A stretch of DNA of 33,265 bases from the NCBI GenBank assembly GCA_022797935.1, contig JAAWLO010000018.1, positions 1-33,265 of the forward strand, in the 5' to 3' direction. This DNA comes from Oscillibacter sp. (GTDB lineage Bacteria; Bacillota; Clostridia; Oscillospirales; Oscillospiraceae). The notes under the pieces are model-generated. The model made no database searches, was not told the origin of the DNA, and saw only the letters and a program-made list of their open reading frames with translations. Shown here one piece after another: positions 7,907 through 15,879 of the stretch (the stretch's first letter is position 1; each line of letters begins with the position of its first letter). The position numbers and the translations under genes are program-made.

Positions 7907-8983
7907 ATGACCTTCCGCAAACCTTGGACTTCCCCGCTCTTCCCCGTCTCCCGGCGGGACTTTCTGGTTACTGCCACCATCCTCTTCTGTGCCATTCTGC
8001 TCTGTTCCTTTCTCCGTTCCGCCGGAAGCATTGACGGCTTTGCCGCCCCAGTCTTTGTTCTGGCGGTACTGCTGATCTCCCGGCTCACCAGCGGTTATCT
8101 CTACGGCCTTGTGGCGGTGGTACTGGGTGTGGTCTGTGTCAACTTCATCTTTACCTACCCTTACTGGGCCTTCGATTTCCAGAACCCCGGCTATCCCCTC
8201 ACCTTTTTCACCCTGCTGATGATTTCCCTCATCACCTGCACCCTCACCGCCCAAGCCAAACGCCAGGCCAATCTTCTGGCGGAAAACGAACGGGAAAAAA
8301 TGCGGGCCAATCTCCTGCGCTCTGTCTCCCACGATATCCGCACCCCTCTGACCTCCATTGTGGGCTCCACTTCCGCTGTGCTGGAAAACCCCAGCCTCTC
8401 CAGCCAGGAGCAGCGGGAGCTCCTCCAAAACGCCCGGGAGGAAGCCCAATGGCTGATTCAAGTGGTGGAAAACCTTCTTTCCATCACCCGCATGGGGGAT
8501 GACCGAGTCCCCATTGCCAAAGAGCCTGAACCCGCAGAGGAAATTCTTGGTGCTGCCGCCCAGAAGTTCCGCCGCCGCTTTCCGGATACCGGCGTGTCTG
8601 TCTCCGTGCCGAAGGAACTGCTTATGGTCCCCATGGATCCGATTTTAATCGAACAGGTCTTGGCAAATCTGCTGGAAAACGCCGTCTTTCACGGGCACGC
8701 CACACACATCCGCCTGGCTCTGGAGCAGGAGGTTTCCTTTGCCCGCTTCTCCGTTCAAGACAACGGCAGCGGCATTCCCAAGAAAAAACTGGACGGCCTC
8801 TTTGATGGGCGGCCCAAGCCTCATCACCTCCCGGATGGCGATGGAAAGCGGAACCTGGGTCTGGGCCTTTCCGTCTGCCGGGCCATTGTCCTGGCCCATG
8901 GAGGAACCATTCAGGCCAACAATCGAAACCAGGGTGCGGAGGTCTTTTTCCGCCTGCCCCTGTTCCAGGAGGACATCCTATGA
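7907..8983 (+). CDS. KdpD-like sensor histidine kinase (C-terminal half type)
   Basis: This 358-residue membrane sensor begins with a DUF4118 region of three to four membrane helices (about residues 18-113), as in the middle of KdpD. The kinase core follows: H-box SHDIRTPLTS with His142, N-box NLLENAVFH (254-262), DNGSGI (285-290) and GLGLSVCRA (318-326). Full-length KdpD is about 900 residues; the cytoplasmic KdpD and USP domains that sense K+ and c-di-AMP are absent. ATG 7907 follows AAAGGAGG. The stop overlaps the start of the response regulator (ATGA), so the two are translationally coupled. No kdpFABC genes are nearby, so the target is open; another potassium transporter is a reasonable guess. 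Confidence 0.88.
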   Translation: MTFRKPWTSPLFPVSRRDFLVTATILFCAILLCSFLRSAGSIDGFAAPVFVLAVLLISRLTSGYLYGLVAVVLGVVCVNFIFTYPYWAFDFQNPGYPLTFFTLLMISLITCTLTAQAKRQANLLAENEREKMRANLLRSVSHDIRTPLTSIVGSTSAVLENPSLSSQEQRELLQNAREEAQWLIQVVENLLSITRMGDDRVPIAKEPEPAEEILGAAAQKFRRRFPDTGVSVSVPKELLMVPMDPILIEQVLANLLENAVFHGHATHIRLALEQEVSFARFSVQDNGSGIPKKKLDGLFDGRPKPHHLPDGDGKRNLGLGLSVCRAIVLAHGGTIQANNRNQGAEVFFRLPLFQEDIL

Positions 8984-9690
8984 ACATCCGAGAGAAAATT
9001 TTGATAATTGAAGATGAGAAGAGCATTGCCCAATTCATCTCCGCCGTGCTCAGCGGGCAGGGCTATGAGACCATTCAGGCCCGCACGGCCAAGGAAGGTT
9101 TGTCCATGCTTGCCTCCCACTGCCCGGATCTGGTCATTCTGGACCTGGGCCTGCCGGATATGGACGGGATGGACATCCTCCGCCAGCTGCGCAGCTGGTC
9201 CAGCCTGCCGGTGGTGGTGGTCTCCGCCCGGTCTCACGAGCGAGACAAGGTGGCCGCCCTGGACCAGGGGGCGGACGACTATCTCACCAAGCCCTTCGGC
9301 ACCGGGGAACTGCTGGCCCGGGTCCGCACCGCCATCCGCCACACCCGCACCGCCAGCAGCAACGACGGCGTTGCCCGCCAGGGCATCTATACCGTGGGAG
9401 AGCTGTCCATCGATTTCAACAAGCACCAGGCCCTGGTCCGGGGGGAAAACGTCAAGCTGACCCTTAGTGAATTCCGCATTGTGGCCCTGCTTGCCAGACA
9501 CGCCGGAAAGGTACTGACCTACGATTTCATCATCAAGGAGCTCTGGGGGCCCCGGGCGGGAAGCGGCAACCAGATTCTCCGGGTGAACATGGCCAACATC
9601 CGGCGCAAGATCGAGAAGAACCCCGCTGAGCCAGAGTATTTTTTCACCGAAGTCGGCGTAGGCTACCGTCTGGCGGAGGGAGACTCCTAA
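8980..9690 (+). CDS. KdpE-like response regulator (OmpR/PhoB type)
   Basis: This 236-residue protein has an N-terminal receiver domain with acidic residues Glu11/Asp12, phospho-acceptor Asp55 (LVILDLGLPDMDG) and the conserved Lys in LTKPFG near 105. A C-terminal winged-helix DNA-binding domain follows (LTLSEFRIVALLARHAGKVLTYDFIIKELWG ... RVNMANIRRKIE ... GVGYRL). It overlaps the kinase gene by 4 nt and is its cognate partner. The domain arrangement and the kinase type point to the KdpE branch. A terminator follows, so the operon contains only these two genes and the regulon must lie elsewhere. Confidence 0.92.
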   Translation: MNIREKILIIEDEKSIAQFISAVLSGQGYETIQARTAKEGLSMLASHCPDLVILDLGLPDMDGMDILRQLRSWSSLPVVVVSARSHERDKVAALDQGADDYLTKPFGTGELLARVRTAIRHTRTASSNDGVARQGIYTVGELSIDFNKHQALVRGENVKLTLSEFRIVALLARHAGKVLTYDFIIKELWGPRAGSGNQILRVNMANIRRKIEKNPAEPEYFFTEVGVGYRLAEGDS

Positions 9691-9712
9691 AAAGACATGG
9701 TCCGGCATGAGG

Positions 9713-9762
9713 CGCCAGAAATGGCGGAGGAACGGGAACGTTCCTTCGTTTTGGCGTCTTTT
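9713..9762 (+). terminator. Intrinsic terminator after the two-component pair
   Basis: CGCCA (9713-9717) pairs with TGGCG (9752-9756) outside, and AGGAACG (9728-9734) with CGTTCCT (9739-9745) around a GGAA tetraloop inside. TCTTTT and further T-rich sequence follow. Confidence 0.65.
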
Positions 9763-9821
9763 CCCTTGTTTTTCCCATTTTTTGGACTTCTAATTTTTTT
9801 GGAGATAGTCGCAAATACGAC

Positions 9822-9850
9822 TTGCTTTCCTATATCTTGTGTGCTATGGT
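9822..9850 (+). promoter_or_regulatory. Probable nrdD promoter
   Basis: TTGCTT, 17-nt spacer, TATGGT. The spacer contains the first NrdR-like box, so repressor binding would block RNA polymerase. Confidence 0.5.
9827..9842 (+). promoter_or_regulatory. NrdR-box-like site 1
   Basis: TTCCTATATCTTGTGT fits the remembered NrdR consensus acaCwAtATaTwGtgt at 12 of 16 positions, including most of the core. It overlaps the predicted nrdD promoter. Confidence 0.55.
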
Positions 9851-9859
9851 AGGGGTACT

Positions 9860-9875
9860 GTTACATATCTTGTGG
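9860..9875 (+). promoter_or_regulatory. NrdR-box-like site 2
   Basis: GTTACATATCTTGTGG shares the core ATATCTTGTG with site 1 and starts 33 bp after it, about three helical turns, close to the spacing typical of paired NrdR boxes. Confidence 0.5.
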
Positions 9876-9905
9876 TATACACCGAATGAATCAGGGGGAA
9901 CACGA

Positions 9906-12083
9906 ATGAAAGTCATCAAGCGGAACGGAACCGAAGTCATCTTTGACATCACCAAAATTCTCGCGGCCATCACCAAGGCCAACGACAGCATTGAGGAGGC
10001 CAAACGCATGACCTCCACCCAAATCCAACGCATTGCCGAATCCGTGGAACTGGCGTGCCGGGAGATGGGCCGCTCCCCCTCCGTGGAAGAAATTCAAGAT
10101 TTGGTGGAATATCAGATCATGGCCCACGGCGCTTTCGAGGTGGCCAAGAATTACGTCACCTACCGCTACACCCGCTCCCTGGTCCGCCGGAGCAACACCA
10201 CGGATGAACGCATTCTCAGCCTCATTGAGTGCTGCAATGAGGAGGCCAAGCAGGAAAACTCCAACAAAAATCCCGTGGTAAACTCTACCCAGCGGGACTA
10301 TATGGCCGGCGAGGTCTCCCGGGATCTCAGCGAACGCCTGCTGCTGCCCAAGGAGATTGTGGAAGCCCACCAGGAGGGCATCATTCACTTCCACGACTCC
10401 GATTACTTTGCCCAGCACATGCACAACTGCGATCTGGTAAACCTGGAGGATATGCTGCAAAACGGCACCGTCATCACCGGCACCCTCATCGAACGGCCCC
10501 ACAGTTTCGCCACCGCCTGCAATATCGCTACGCAGATTGTGGCTCAGGTCGCCTCCAACCAGTACGGCGGCCAGTCCATCTCCCTGGCCCATCTGGCCCC
10601 CTTTGTGGACGTGAGCCGGAAGAAGCTCCGGGTAGTGGTGGAACAGGAAATGCGGGACATTGGCCTGGAGCTGGACGAAGAGAGCCTCTCCAAGCTGGTG
10701 GAAACCCGCCTGCGGGAGGAAGTCCGGGGCGGCGTTCAAACCATTCAGTATCAGGTGCTGACTCTGCTGACCACCAATGGACAGGCCCCCTTTGTCACCG
10801 TCTTCATGTACCTGGGCGAGGCCCAGAATGAGCAGGAGCGCCAGGATCTGGCTCTGATTATCGAGGAGACCCTGAAGCAGCGCTTCGAGGGCGTGAAAAA
10901 CGAGGACGGCGTGTGGATCACCCCCGCCTTCCCCAAGCTCATCTACGTGCTGGAGGAAGACAACATCCGGGAGGACACCCCCTACTGGTACCTCACCGAG
11001 CTGGCGGCCAAATGCACCGCCCGGCGGATGGTACCGGACTATATTTCTGAGAAGAAGATGCTGGAGCTGAAGGTGGACAAGAACGGCGAGGGCCACTGCT
11101 ACACCTGCATGGGCTGCCGCAGCTTCCTCACGCCCTATGTGGACCCGGAGACCGGGAAACCCAAGTACTACGGCCGGTTCAACCAGGGTGTGGTCACCAT
11201 CAACCTCCCGGACGTGGCCCTGAGCTCCGGCGGAAACATCGAAAAATTCTGGGAAATTTTTGAGGAGCGGCTGGAGCTGTGCCACCGGGCTCTGCTGTGC
11301 CGCCACGAGCGGCTGAAGGGAACTCCCTCCGACGTGGCCCCCATCCTCTGGCAGTACGGCGCCTGCGCCCGGCTGAAGAAGGGGGAGCCCATCGACAAGC
11401 TTCTCTACGGCGGCTACTCCACCATCTCTCTGGGCTACGCCGGACTTTACGAGTGCGTGAAGTACATGACCGGCAAGAGCCACACAGACCCCTCCGCCAC
11501 CCCCTTTGCCCTTCAGATCATGGAGGCCATGAACGCCGCCTGCCGGAAGTGGAAGGCGGAGCACAACATTGATTTCAGCCTCTACGGTACACCTCTGGAG
11601 TCCACCACCTACAAGTTCGCCAAGTGCCTCCAGCGCCGCTTCGGCATTGTGGAGGGCATCAACGACAAGGGCTATATCACCAACAGCTACCATGTCCACG
11701 TGACGGAGGAGATCAACGCCTTCGACAAGCTGAAGTTCGAGGCCCAGTTCCAGCACCTCTCCCCCGGCGGCGCCATCAGCTACGTGGAGGTGCCGGACAT
11801 GCAGAATAATCTGAAGGCCGTGCTGCAGGTGATGAAGTTCATCTATGACAACATCATCTACGCGGAGCTGAACACCAAGAGCGACTACTGCCAGATCTGC
11901 GGCTGGGACGGGGAAATTTCCATTTCGGAGGAAAACGGAAAGCTCATCTGGAAGTGTCCCAAGTGCGGCAACACCGATCAGGACAAGATGAACGTGGCCC
12001 GGCGGACCTGCGGCTATATCGGGACCCAGTACTGGAACCAGGGCCGAACTCAGGAAATCCGGGACCGGGTGCTGCATCTGTAA
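9906..12083 (+). CDS. nrdD: Anaerobic ribonucleoside-triphosphate reductase
   Basis: This 725-residue class III ribonucleotide reductase makes dNTPs without oxygen. The N terminus is an ATP-cone allosteric domain (MKVIKRNGTEVIFDITKILAAITKAN). The C terminus has a zinc site with two CxxC pairs (CQIC and CPKC) followed by RRTCGYIG, where Gly703 is the expected glycyl radical site. ATG 9906 follows GGGGGA; an upstream in-frame Met at 9822 falls inside the promoter region and is rejected. The activase gene nrdG begins 19 nt downstream. Two NrdR-like boxes upstream suggest repression by NrdR when dATP is plentiful. Together with NrdG, this makes the cell able to replicate anaerobically. Confidence 0.97.
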   Translation: MKVIKRNGTEVIFDITKILAAITKANDSIEEAKRMTSTQIQRIAESVELACREMGRSPSVEEIQDLVEYQIMAHGAFEVAKNYVTYRYTRSLVRRSNTTDERILSLIECCNEEAKQENSNKNPVVNSTQRDYMAGEVSRDLSERLLLPKEIVEAHQEGIIHFHDSDYFAQHMHNCDLVNLEDMLQNGTVITGTLIERPHSFATACNIATQIVAQVASNQYGGQSISLAHLAPFVDVSRKKLRVVVEQEMRDIGLELDEESLSKLVETRLREEVRGGVQTIQYQVLTLLTTNGQAPFVTVFMYLGEAQNEQERQDLALIIEETLKQRFEGVKNEDGVWITPAFPKLIYVLEEDNIREDTPYWYLTELAAKCTARRMVPDYISEKKMLELKVDKNGEGHCYTCMGCRSFLTPYVDPETGKPKYYGRFNQGVVTINLPDVALSSGGNIEKFWEIFEERLELCHRALLCRHERLKGTPSDVAPILWQYGACARLKKGEPIDKLLYGGYSTISLGYAGLYECVKYMTGKSHTDPSATPFALQIMEAMNAACRKWKAEHNIDFSLYGTPLESTTYKFAKCLQRRFGIVEGINDKGYITNSYHVHVTEEINAFDKLKFEAQFQHLSPGGAISYVEVPDMQNNLKAVLQVMKFIYDNIIYAELNTKSDYCQICGWDGEISISEENGKLIWKCPKCGNTDQDKMNVARRTCGYIGTQYWNQGRTQEIRDRVLHL

Positions 12084-12102
12084 ACTGCGGAAAGGAGCCG
12101 CC

Positions 12103-12630
12103 ATGCACTACGGTGAAATCAGGGACTGCGACATCGCCAACGGCGAGGGGGTCCGCGTCACGCTTTTCGTCTCCGGCTGCACCAACCGCTGTCCCCACTG
12201 CTTCCAGCCCCAGACCTGGGATTTTGACTACGGCCAGCCCTTTACGGAGGAGACGGAGGACCATCTCCTCTCTCTGCTGGCCCCGGTATATATCGACGGA
12301 TTGACGCTGCTGGGCGGCGAGCCCTTTGAACCCGAGAACCAGCGGGCATTGCTGCCCTTTGTCCGGCGCATGAAGGGCCGGTATCCGGAAAAAACCGTCT
12401 GGGCCTTCAGCGGCTTCCCCTACGAAGAGCTGCTGCGGGAGGGAAGCCATCCCCGCTGCGAGGTCACGGACTCCCTGCTGGCCCTGATCGATGTGCTGGT
12501 GGACGGCCCGTTCCTGGAAGCGGAGAAGGACCTCTCTCTGCGCTTCCGGGGCAGCGCCAATCAGCGGCTGATTGATCTGAACGCCAGCCGGGAAACCGGC
12601 ATTCTCCGCTTCCTGCCGGACCGGCATTGA
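12103..12630 (+). CDS. nrdG: Anaerobic ribonucleotide reductase activating protein
   Basis: This 175-residue radical SAM activase places the glycyl radical on NrdD. The CX3CX2C motif is at Cys26, Cys30 and Cys33 (SGCTNRCPHCFQP), and the family GGEP segment is seen in LLGGEPFEPENQ. Length is normal. ATG 12103 follows AAAGGAG and lies 19 nt after nrdD, in the same operon. The downstream regulator gene follows after 37 nt and may be co-transcribed. Confidence 0.96.
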   Translation: MHYGEIRDCDIANGEGVRVTLFVSGCTNRCPHCFQPQTWDFDYGQPFTEETEDHLLSLLAPVYIDGLTLLGGEPFEPENQRALLPFVRRMKGRYPEKTVWAFSGFPYEELLREGSHPRCEVTDSLLALIDVLVDGPFLEAEKDLSLRFRGSANQRLIDLNASRETGILRFLPDRH

Positions 12631-12667
12631 GGTCTTTCCAACGCATATCCAAGGAGGTTTTCATCAT

Positions 12668-13120
12668 ATGGTATCTCTGGCACAGCGCCTGGAGGCGCTT
12701 CGCACGGAACGGGGCATCAGCCGTCCCGCTCTGTCCGCCGCCCTGGGCTTTCCCAAGACGGCTATGGAAAAATTCGAAACCGGACGCCAGACGCCCACCC
12801 AGGAGCAGCAGGGAAAGCTGGCCGCTTATTTCGGCGTGTCCCTGGCCTATCTCCGGGGCGAGAGCGACGATCCGGTTCAAGGGGATTCCTGGCTCAGCGG
12901 GAACGTGCCGGACGACACGCCCGCACCGGTCTCCCGTCCTCCGGTCCGGAAATCCGCGAAGCCGGAACCCGTGCGGGAGGACGGCGCTGTCTTCGGGGCC
13001 CTTCTCAAAAGTCCCTCTTTTCAGGCTATGATGCGCACAGCCGTCCTGGACGTCCTTTGCTCCCCTGAAGGGCAGGAGCTTTTAGCCAAGGCCATCCGCC
13101 GGGAACTGGGCCGCAGCTGA
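12668..13120 (+). CDS. XRE-family helix-turn-helix protein
   Basis: This 150-residue protein has an N-terminal Cro/CI-type helix-turn-helix (about residues 5-65: RLEALRTERGISRPALSAALGFPKTAMEKFETGRQTPT, then LAAYFGVSLAYLRGES). A proline-rich linker (about 75-105) follows, then a helical C-terminal part of unknown fold. It starts 10 nt after AAGGAGG. It is 37 nt downstream of nrdG with no terminator between and may be read through from the nrd promoter, but nothing ties it functionally to ribonucleotide reduction. A strong terminator closes it. Its target is unknown. Confidence 0.85.
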   Translation: MVSLAQRLEALRTERGISRPALSAALGFPKTAMEKFETGRQTPTQEQQGKLAAYFGVSLAYLRGESDDPVQGDSWLSGNVPDDTPAPVSRPPVRKSAKPEPVREDGAVFGALLKSPSFQAMMRTAVLDVLCSPEGQELLAKAIRRELGRS

Positions 13121-13153
13121 ACCCCGGCGAAACCCGGTATACCACCCAATAAG

Positions 13154-13189
13154 CAAGCGCCCTGGATATACTCCCGGGCGCTTGTTTTT
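13154..13189 (+). terminator. Intrinsic terminator after the XRE gene
   Basis: A perfect 9-bp GC-rich stem (13154-13162 with 13176-13184) is followed by five to six T residues. The T-run touches the stop codon of the convergent MATE gene. Confidence 0.85.
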
Positions 13190-14547
13190 CAGTCCATTTG
13201 CTCTTCCAGCGCCATGGTCTCCCACCGATGGCCGCGAAACCGGGGAACAAAGAGGGCAATGCGCAAAAGCCAGTCTGTAAACATAGCCATCCAGATGCCC
13301 ACTACGCCGAAGCCCCAGAACCGCCCCAGCAGAATGCCGAAGCCCACCCGCATGGTCCACATGGAGACCGAGGATACCAGCAGGGTAAACCGCGTATCCC
13401 CGGCGGCCCGGAGGGCCTGGGGCAGCGAGAAGGACAGGGGCCAGATCAGGATTCCCATGAAGCCGTGGAGCCAGATGACCTGCCGGGCATAAAGCTCCGC
13501 CTCGGCGGAAACATTGTACAGCCGCAGGAAGAACGGCAGGGAAAGATAGACCAGAATGATGCTGAGGGTCATGTAGAAGTAGGTCATTTTCACCAGCTTC
13601 ACCGTGTAAAACCGGGCCCGCTCGTAGTTGCCCGCTCCCACACACTGCGAGACCACCGTCACAATCGCCAGCCCAAGGGCCGAGCCCGCCACGCACTGAT
13701 AGGTGGCAAAGGTATTGCCAATGGCATTGGCCGCCACGGAGGCCGTGCCCAGCACAGACACCGTAGACAGCAGCAGAATCTTTCCCAGGTTGAACATGCT
13801 GCTCTCCAGGCCGTTGGTCACGCCAAAGCGCAGAATATTCCGCACTACATAGCGGTCATGCCGCAGGCTCAGCTTCTCCACCCGCAGGGGCAGGTCTTTC
13901 CGCCGCAGCAGCACCAGCATGGCCGCCGCCGCAAAGGCCCGGGACACCAGAGTGGGGATCGCAACGCCCTCCACTCCCATGTGCGCCCCGAAAATCAGAA
14001 CCGCGTTGCCTGCGCCGTTGATGATGTTCATCACCAAGGATACCCACATGGAAATCTGCGAGTTTCCCATCACCCGGAACAAGGCTGCTCCGGCGCTGTA
14101 GATGGCCAGGAACGGCGTGGATGCTTCCACAATCAAATAATACGTGTTGGCGTAGGCCGCCACATCCGCCTCTACCTGACCAAATACCACGTTGAGCACA
14201 AAGCCCTTCCCCAGGTAAAACAGCAGCATAATCAACAGCGAGGCCTCCGCCATAAACAGCAGCAGCTGCTCTCCAGCATGGCCCGCTTTTTCCGCCTCCC
14301 GCCGGCCCAGGTACTGCCCCGCTATGGCCGCGCCGCCGGTAGCCAAGGCCGCAAAGGCGTTCACCAGCAGCACATTTACCGTATCCACCAGGGATACGGC
14401 GGAGATGGCCGCCTCCCCTACCTGGGACACCATGACGGAGTCCAGCATACCGACGGTAATGGCCAGCAGCTGTTCAATGACCAAGGGGACAATCAGCCGC
14501 CGCAGGTCCTGCCGGCTGAATTCAATCTGGATTGGTTTTGTTTCCAT
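13189..14547 (-). CDS. MATE-family multidrug/Na+ efflux transporter
   Basis: This 452-residue integral membrane protein has about 12 predicted helices in two similar halves. Family features include the N-terminal LVIEQLLAITVGMLDSVMVSQVG, the VNVLLVNAFAALATGGAAIAGQYLGR segment and the second-half GLESSMFNLGKILLLSTVSVLGTASVAANAIG. MATE proteins export drugs or metabolites in exchange for Na+ or H+. The gene follows an AraC-family regulator on the same strand after 43 nt with no terminator, so the regulator probably controls it in an operon. The ribosome binding site is weak (AGAGAG). Confidence 0.93.
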   Translation of the reverse strand: METKPIQIEFSRQDLRRLIVPLVIEQLLAITVGMLDSVMVSQVGEAAISAVSLVDTVNVLLVNAFAALATGGAAIAGQYLGRREAEKAGHAGEQLLLFMAEASLLIMLLFYLGKGFVLNVVFGQVEADVAAYANTYYLIVEASTPFLAIYSAGAALFRVMGNSQISMWVSLVMNIINGAGNAVLIFGAHMGVEGVAIPTLVSRAFAAAAMLVLLRRKDLPLRVEKLSLRHDRYVVRNILRFGVTNGLESSMFNLGKILLLSTVSVLGTASVAANAIGNTFATYQCVAGSALGLAIVTVVSQCVGAGNYERARFYTVKLVKMTYFYMTLSIILVYLSLPFFLRLYNVSAEAELYARQVIWLHGFMGILIWPLSFSLPQALRAAGDTRFTLLVSSVSMWTMRVGFGILLGRFWGFGVVGIWMAMFTDWLLRIALFVPRFRGHRWETMALEEQMD

Positions 14548-14590
14548 GTTCGCTCTCTTTTCTATCCCAAAAATGCGCCGAATCCGCCTC

Positions 14591-15433
14591 TCACCGAAAT
14601 TCCCGGGGATTCATGTGAAAGGTGTTTCGAAACGCCCGGAGAAAGGTGGAATACTCAGAAAACCCCACCTGTTCCGCCGCCTTCATCACCGGCGTGCCCC
14701 CCCGGATCAGCTCCCCCGCCCGGAGAAGCCGCTTCTGGCTGACATACTGGTGAATCGTATAGCCGGTGACGGCCTTGAAGCGGTGCATCAGATAATAACG
14801 GCTGAGGTAAAAGCGGTTCGCCAGACACTCCACCGTCAGGTCTCCTTCCAGGTTGGCGGCAATATAGCGGAGAATCTCCTCAATCTTCGGGTCCACCCGG
14901 TAGCTGTCGGTCTCCTCCCGGGCTGTGCGGCTGCGGAGAATATCCCGATTCACGTCAATCAGCAGCTGCTGGCAGAGGGTGTCTGCCAGACGGGCCGCGC
15001 CGAACTCTGTGGAATGGAGAGCCTCCTCCAGGCGCTGGATGGTCCCCATGTACTGGAGCCGCCGCTCCGCCCCGTTGCGCAGAAGATGAAACCCCCTGCG
15101 GCGGGCCGTCTCAAAACAGGCGTCCAGCGCTTCGTCTCCGCCGCTGCGGGCCCAGTCCCGTCCCAGCCAGATAACCACCCGCTCATAGGGCTCCGACGGG
15201 TCTATGATGGGCTTGTGTATCATATTATGCTGTACCAACAGGATATCCCAGGGTTGGAGAAAGTATGTCACCCCCTCCACCAGATAAGCCACTTTCCCTC
15301 CCAGCAGCAGAATCAGTTTGTCAAACTCGTGGTAATGGTAATCCAGCTTTTGGGCGCGGCTGTCCTTGAGGTGGAAAAGACGGAAATCCTCCTTCAAATA
15401 CCCCCGTTTATCCGCCGTTCCGTACTCTGCCAT
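14591..15433 (-). CDS. AraC-family transcriptional regulator
   Basis: This 280-residue protein has an N-terminal cupin-like ligand domain (YHYHEFDKLILLLGGKVAYLVEG at about 32-54). A C-terminal pair of helix-turn-helix motifs (about 185-280) follows: LTVECLANRFYLSRYYLMHRFKAVTGYTIHQYVSQKRL, then AAEQVGFSEYSTFLRAFRNTFHMNPREFR. Length is typical of the family. ATG 15433 follows AGGAGG. It is the first gene of a two-gene operon with the MATE transporter and probably senses a small ligand, perhaps the exported compound; the ligand cannot be read from the sequence. Confidence 0.94.
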   Translation of the reverse strand: MAEYGTADKRGYLKEDFRLFHLKDSRAQKLDYHYHEFDKLILLLGGKVAYLVEGVTYFLQPWDILLVQHNMIHKPIIDPSEPYERVVIWLGRDWARSGGDEALDACFETARRRGFHLLRNGAERRLQYMGTIQRLEEALHSTEFGAARLADTLCQQLLIDVNRDILRSRTAREETDSYRVDPKIEEILRYIAANLEGDLTVECLANRFYLSRYYLMHRFKAVTGYTIHQYVSQKRLLRAGELIRGGTPVMKAAEQVGFSEYSTFLRAFRNTFHMNPREFR

Positions 15434-15495
15434 ACCTCGCCTCCTGTTCTTCCGCCCCCGGTTTTCTCTGCGGCCAGACGCCCTTCGCTCCTCTG

Positions 15496-15524
15496 ACTAT
15501 AGCGCACTTTTTGCCGTTTCACAA
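15496..15524 (-). promoter_or_regulatory. Sigma-A promoter of the araC-MATE operon
   Basis: Minus strand TTGTGA, 17-nt spacer, TATAGT, about 63 bp before the AraC start codon. Confidence 0.65.
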
Positions 15525-15643
15525 CCGATATTTCTCACAAACCTGGAAAAAGAAATCCCCCATCTTTGGAGGAAGCGGCAAAAACCCAGGCCCCTCCTCC
15601 GAAAAATTTGGGCACACCAGTTCTCTGGAATTTGGTATGATGA

Positions 15644-15836
15644 TATAGTCAACGCAGTTGAAAAGGAGTAACCACTCCTTTTCAACCGGCGGACCCTTGG
15701 TCCGCCGGTGCGCAGAGCGCATTTGCGTTTCCTATGAAGTCATGCGCAAACAGCCTCTTTGCGGCTCGGACCGCCGCCAAGGCGGCAGTTCGTTGAAAAG
15801 AATCCCATGGGATTCTTTTCAACTGCGCTGGCTATA
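15644..15836. mobile_element. 193-bp hairpin-rich MITE-like element with 21-bp terminal inverted repeats
   Basis: The outer 21 bp (15644-15664 and 15816-15836) are inverted repeats with two mismatches, beginning TATAG and containing CGCAGTTGAAAA. Inside are further hairpins: a 13-bp perfect stem at 15657-15686 (4-nt loop), an 11-bp stem at 15685-15709 (3-nt loop), a 6-bp stem near 15773-15786, and a perfect 32-bp palindrome at 15792-15823. No reading frame is present. TA at both borders would fit insertion at TA by an IS630/mariner-type transposase, but no transposase gene is present here. The right end lies 43 bp before thyA. The rest of the 15434-15879 intergenic region holds only the araC promoter and no gene. 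Confidence 0.6.
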
Positions 15837-15879
15837 AAAGAGAATGTCCCGCAAATGAGTTTGACAGGAGGACACGCCT

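Noticed and set aside
9891-12104. Very long open frame on the minus strand (737 codons) opposite nrdD
   Set aside because: nrdD on the plus strand has every catalytic motif; the antisense frame is a shadow of GC-rich codon use and has low-complexity, Gly/Leu/Val/His-rich sequence with no domain.
13026-13696. Minus-strand frames overlapping the 3' ends of the XRE and MATE genes
   Set aside because: They are out of frame with the MATE helices and carry no recognisable domain.
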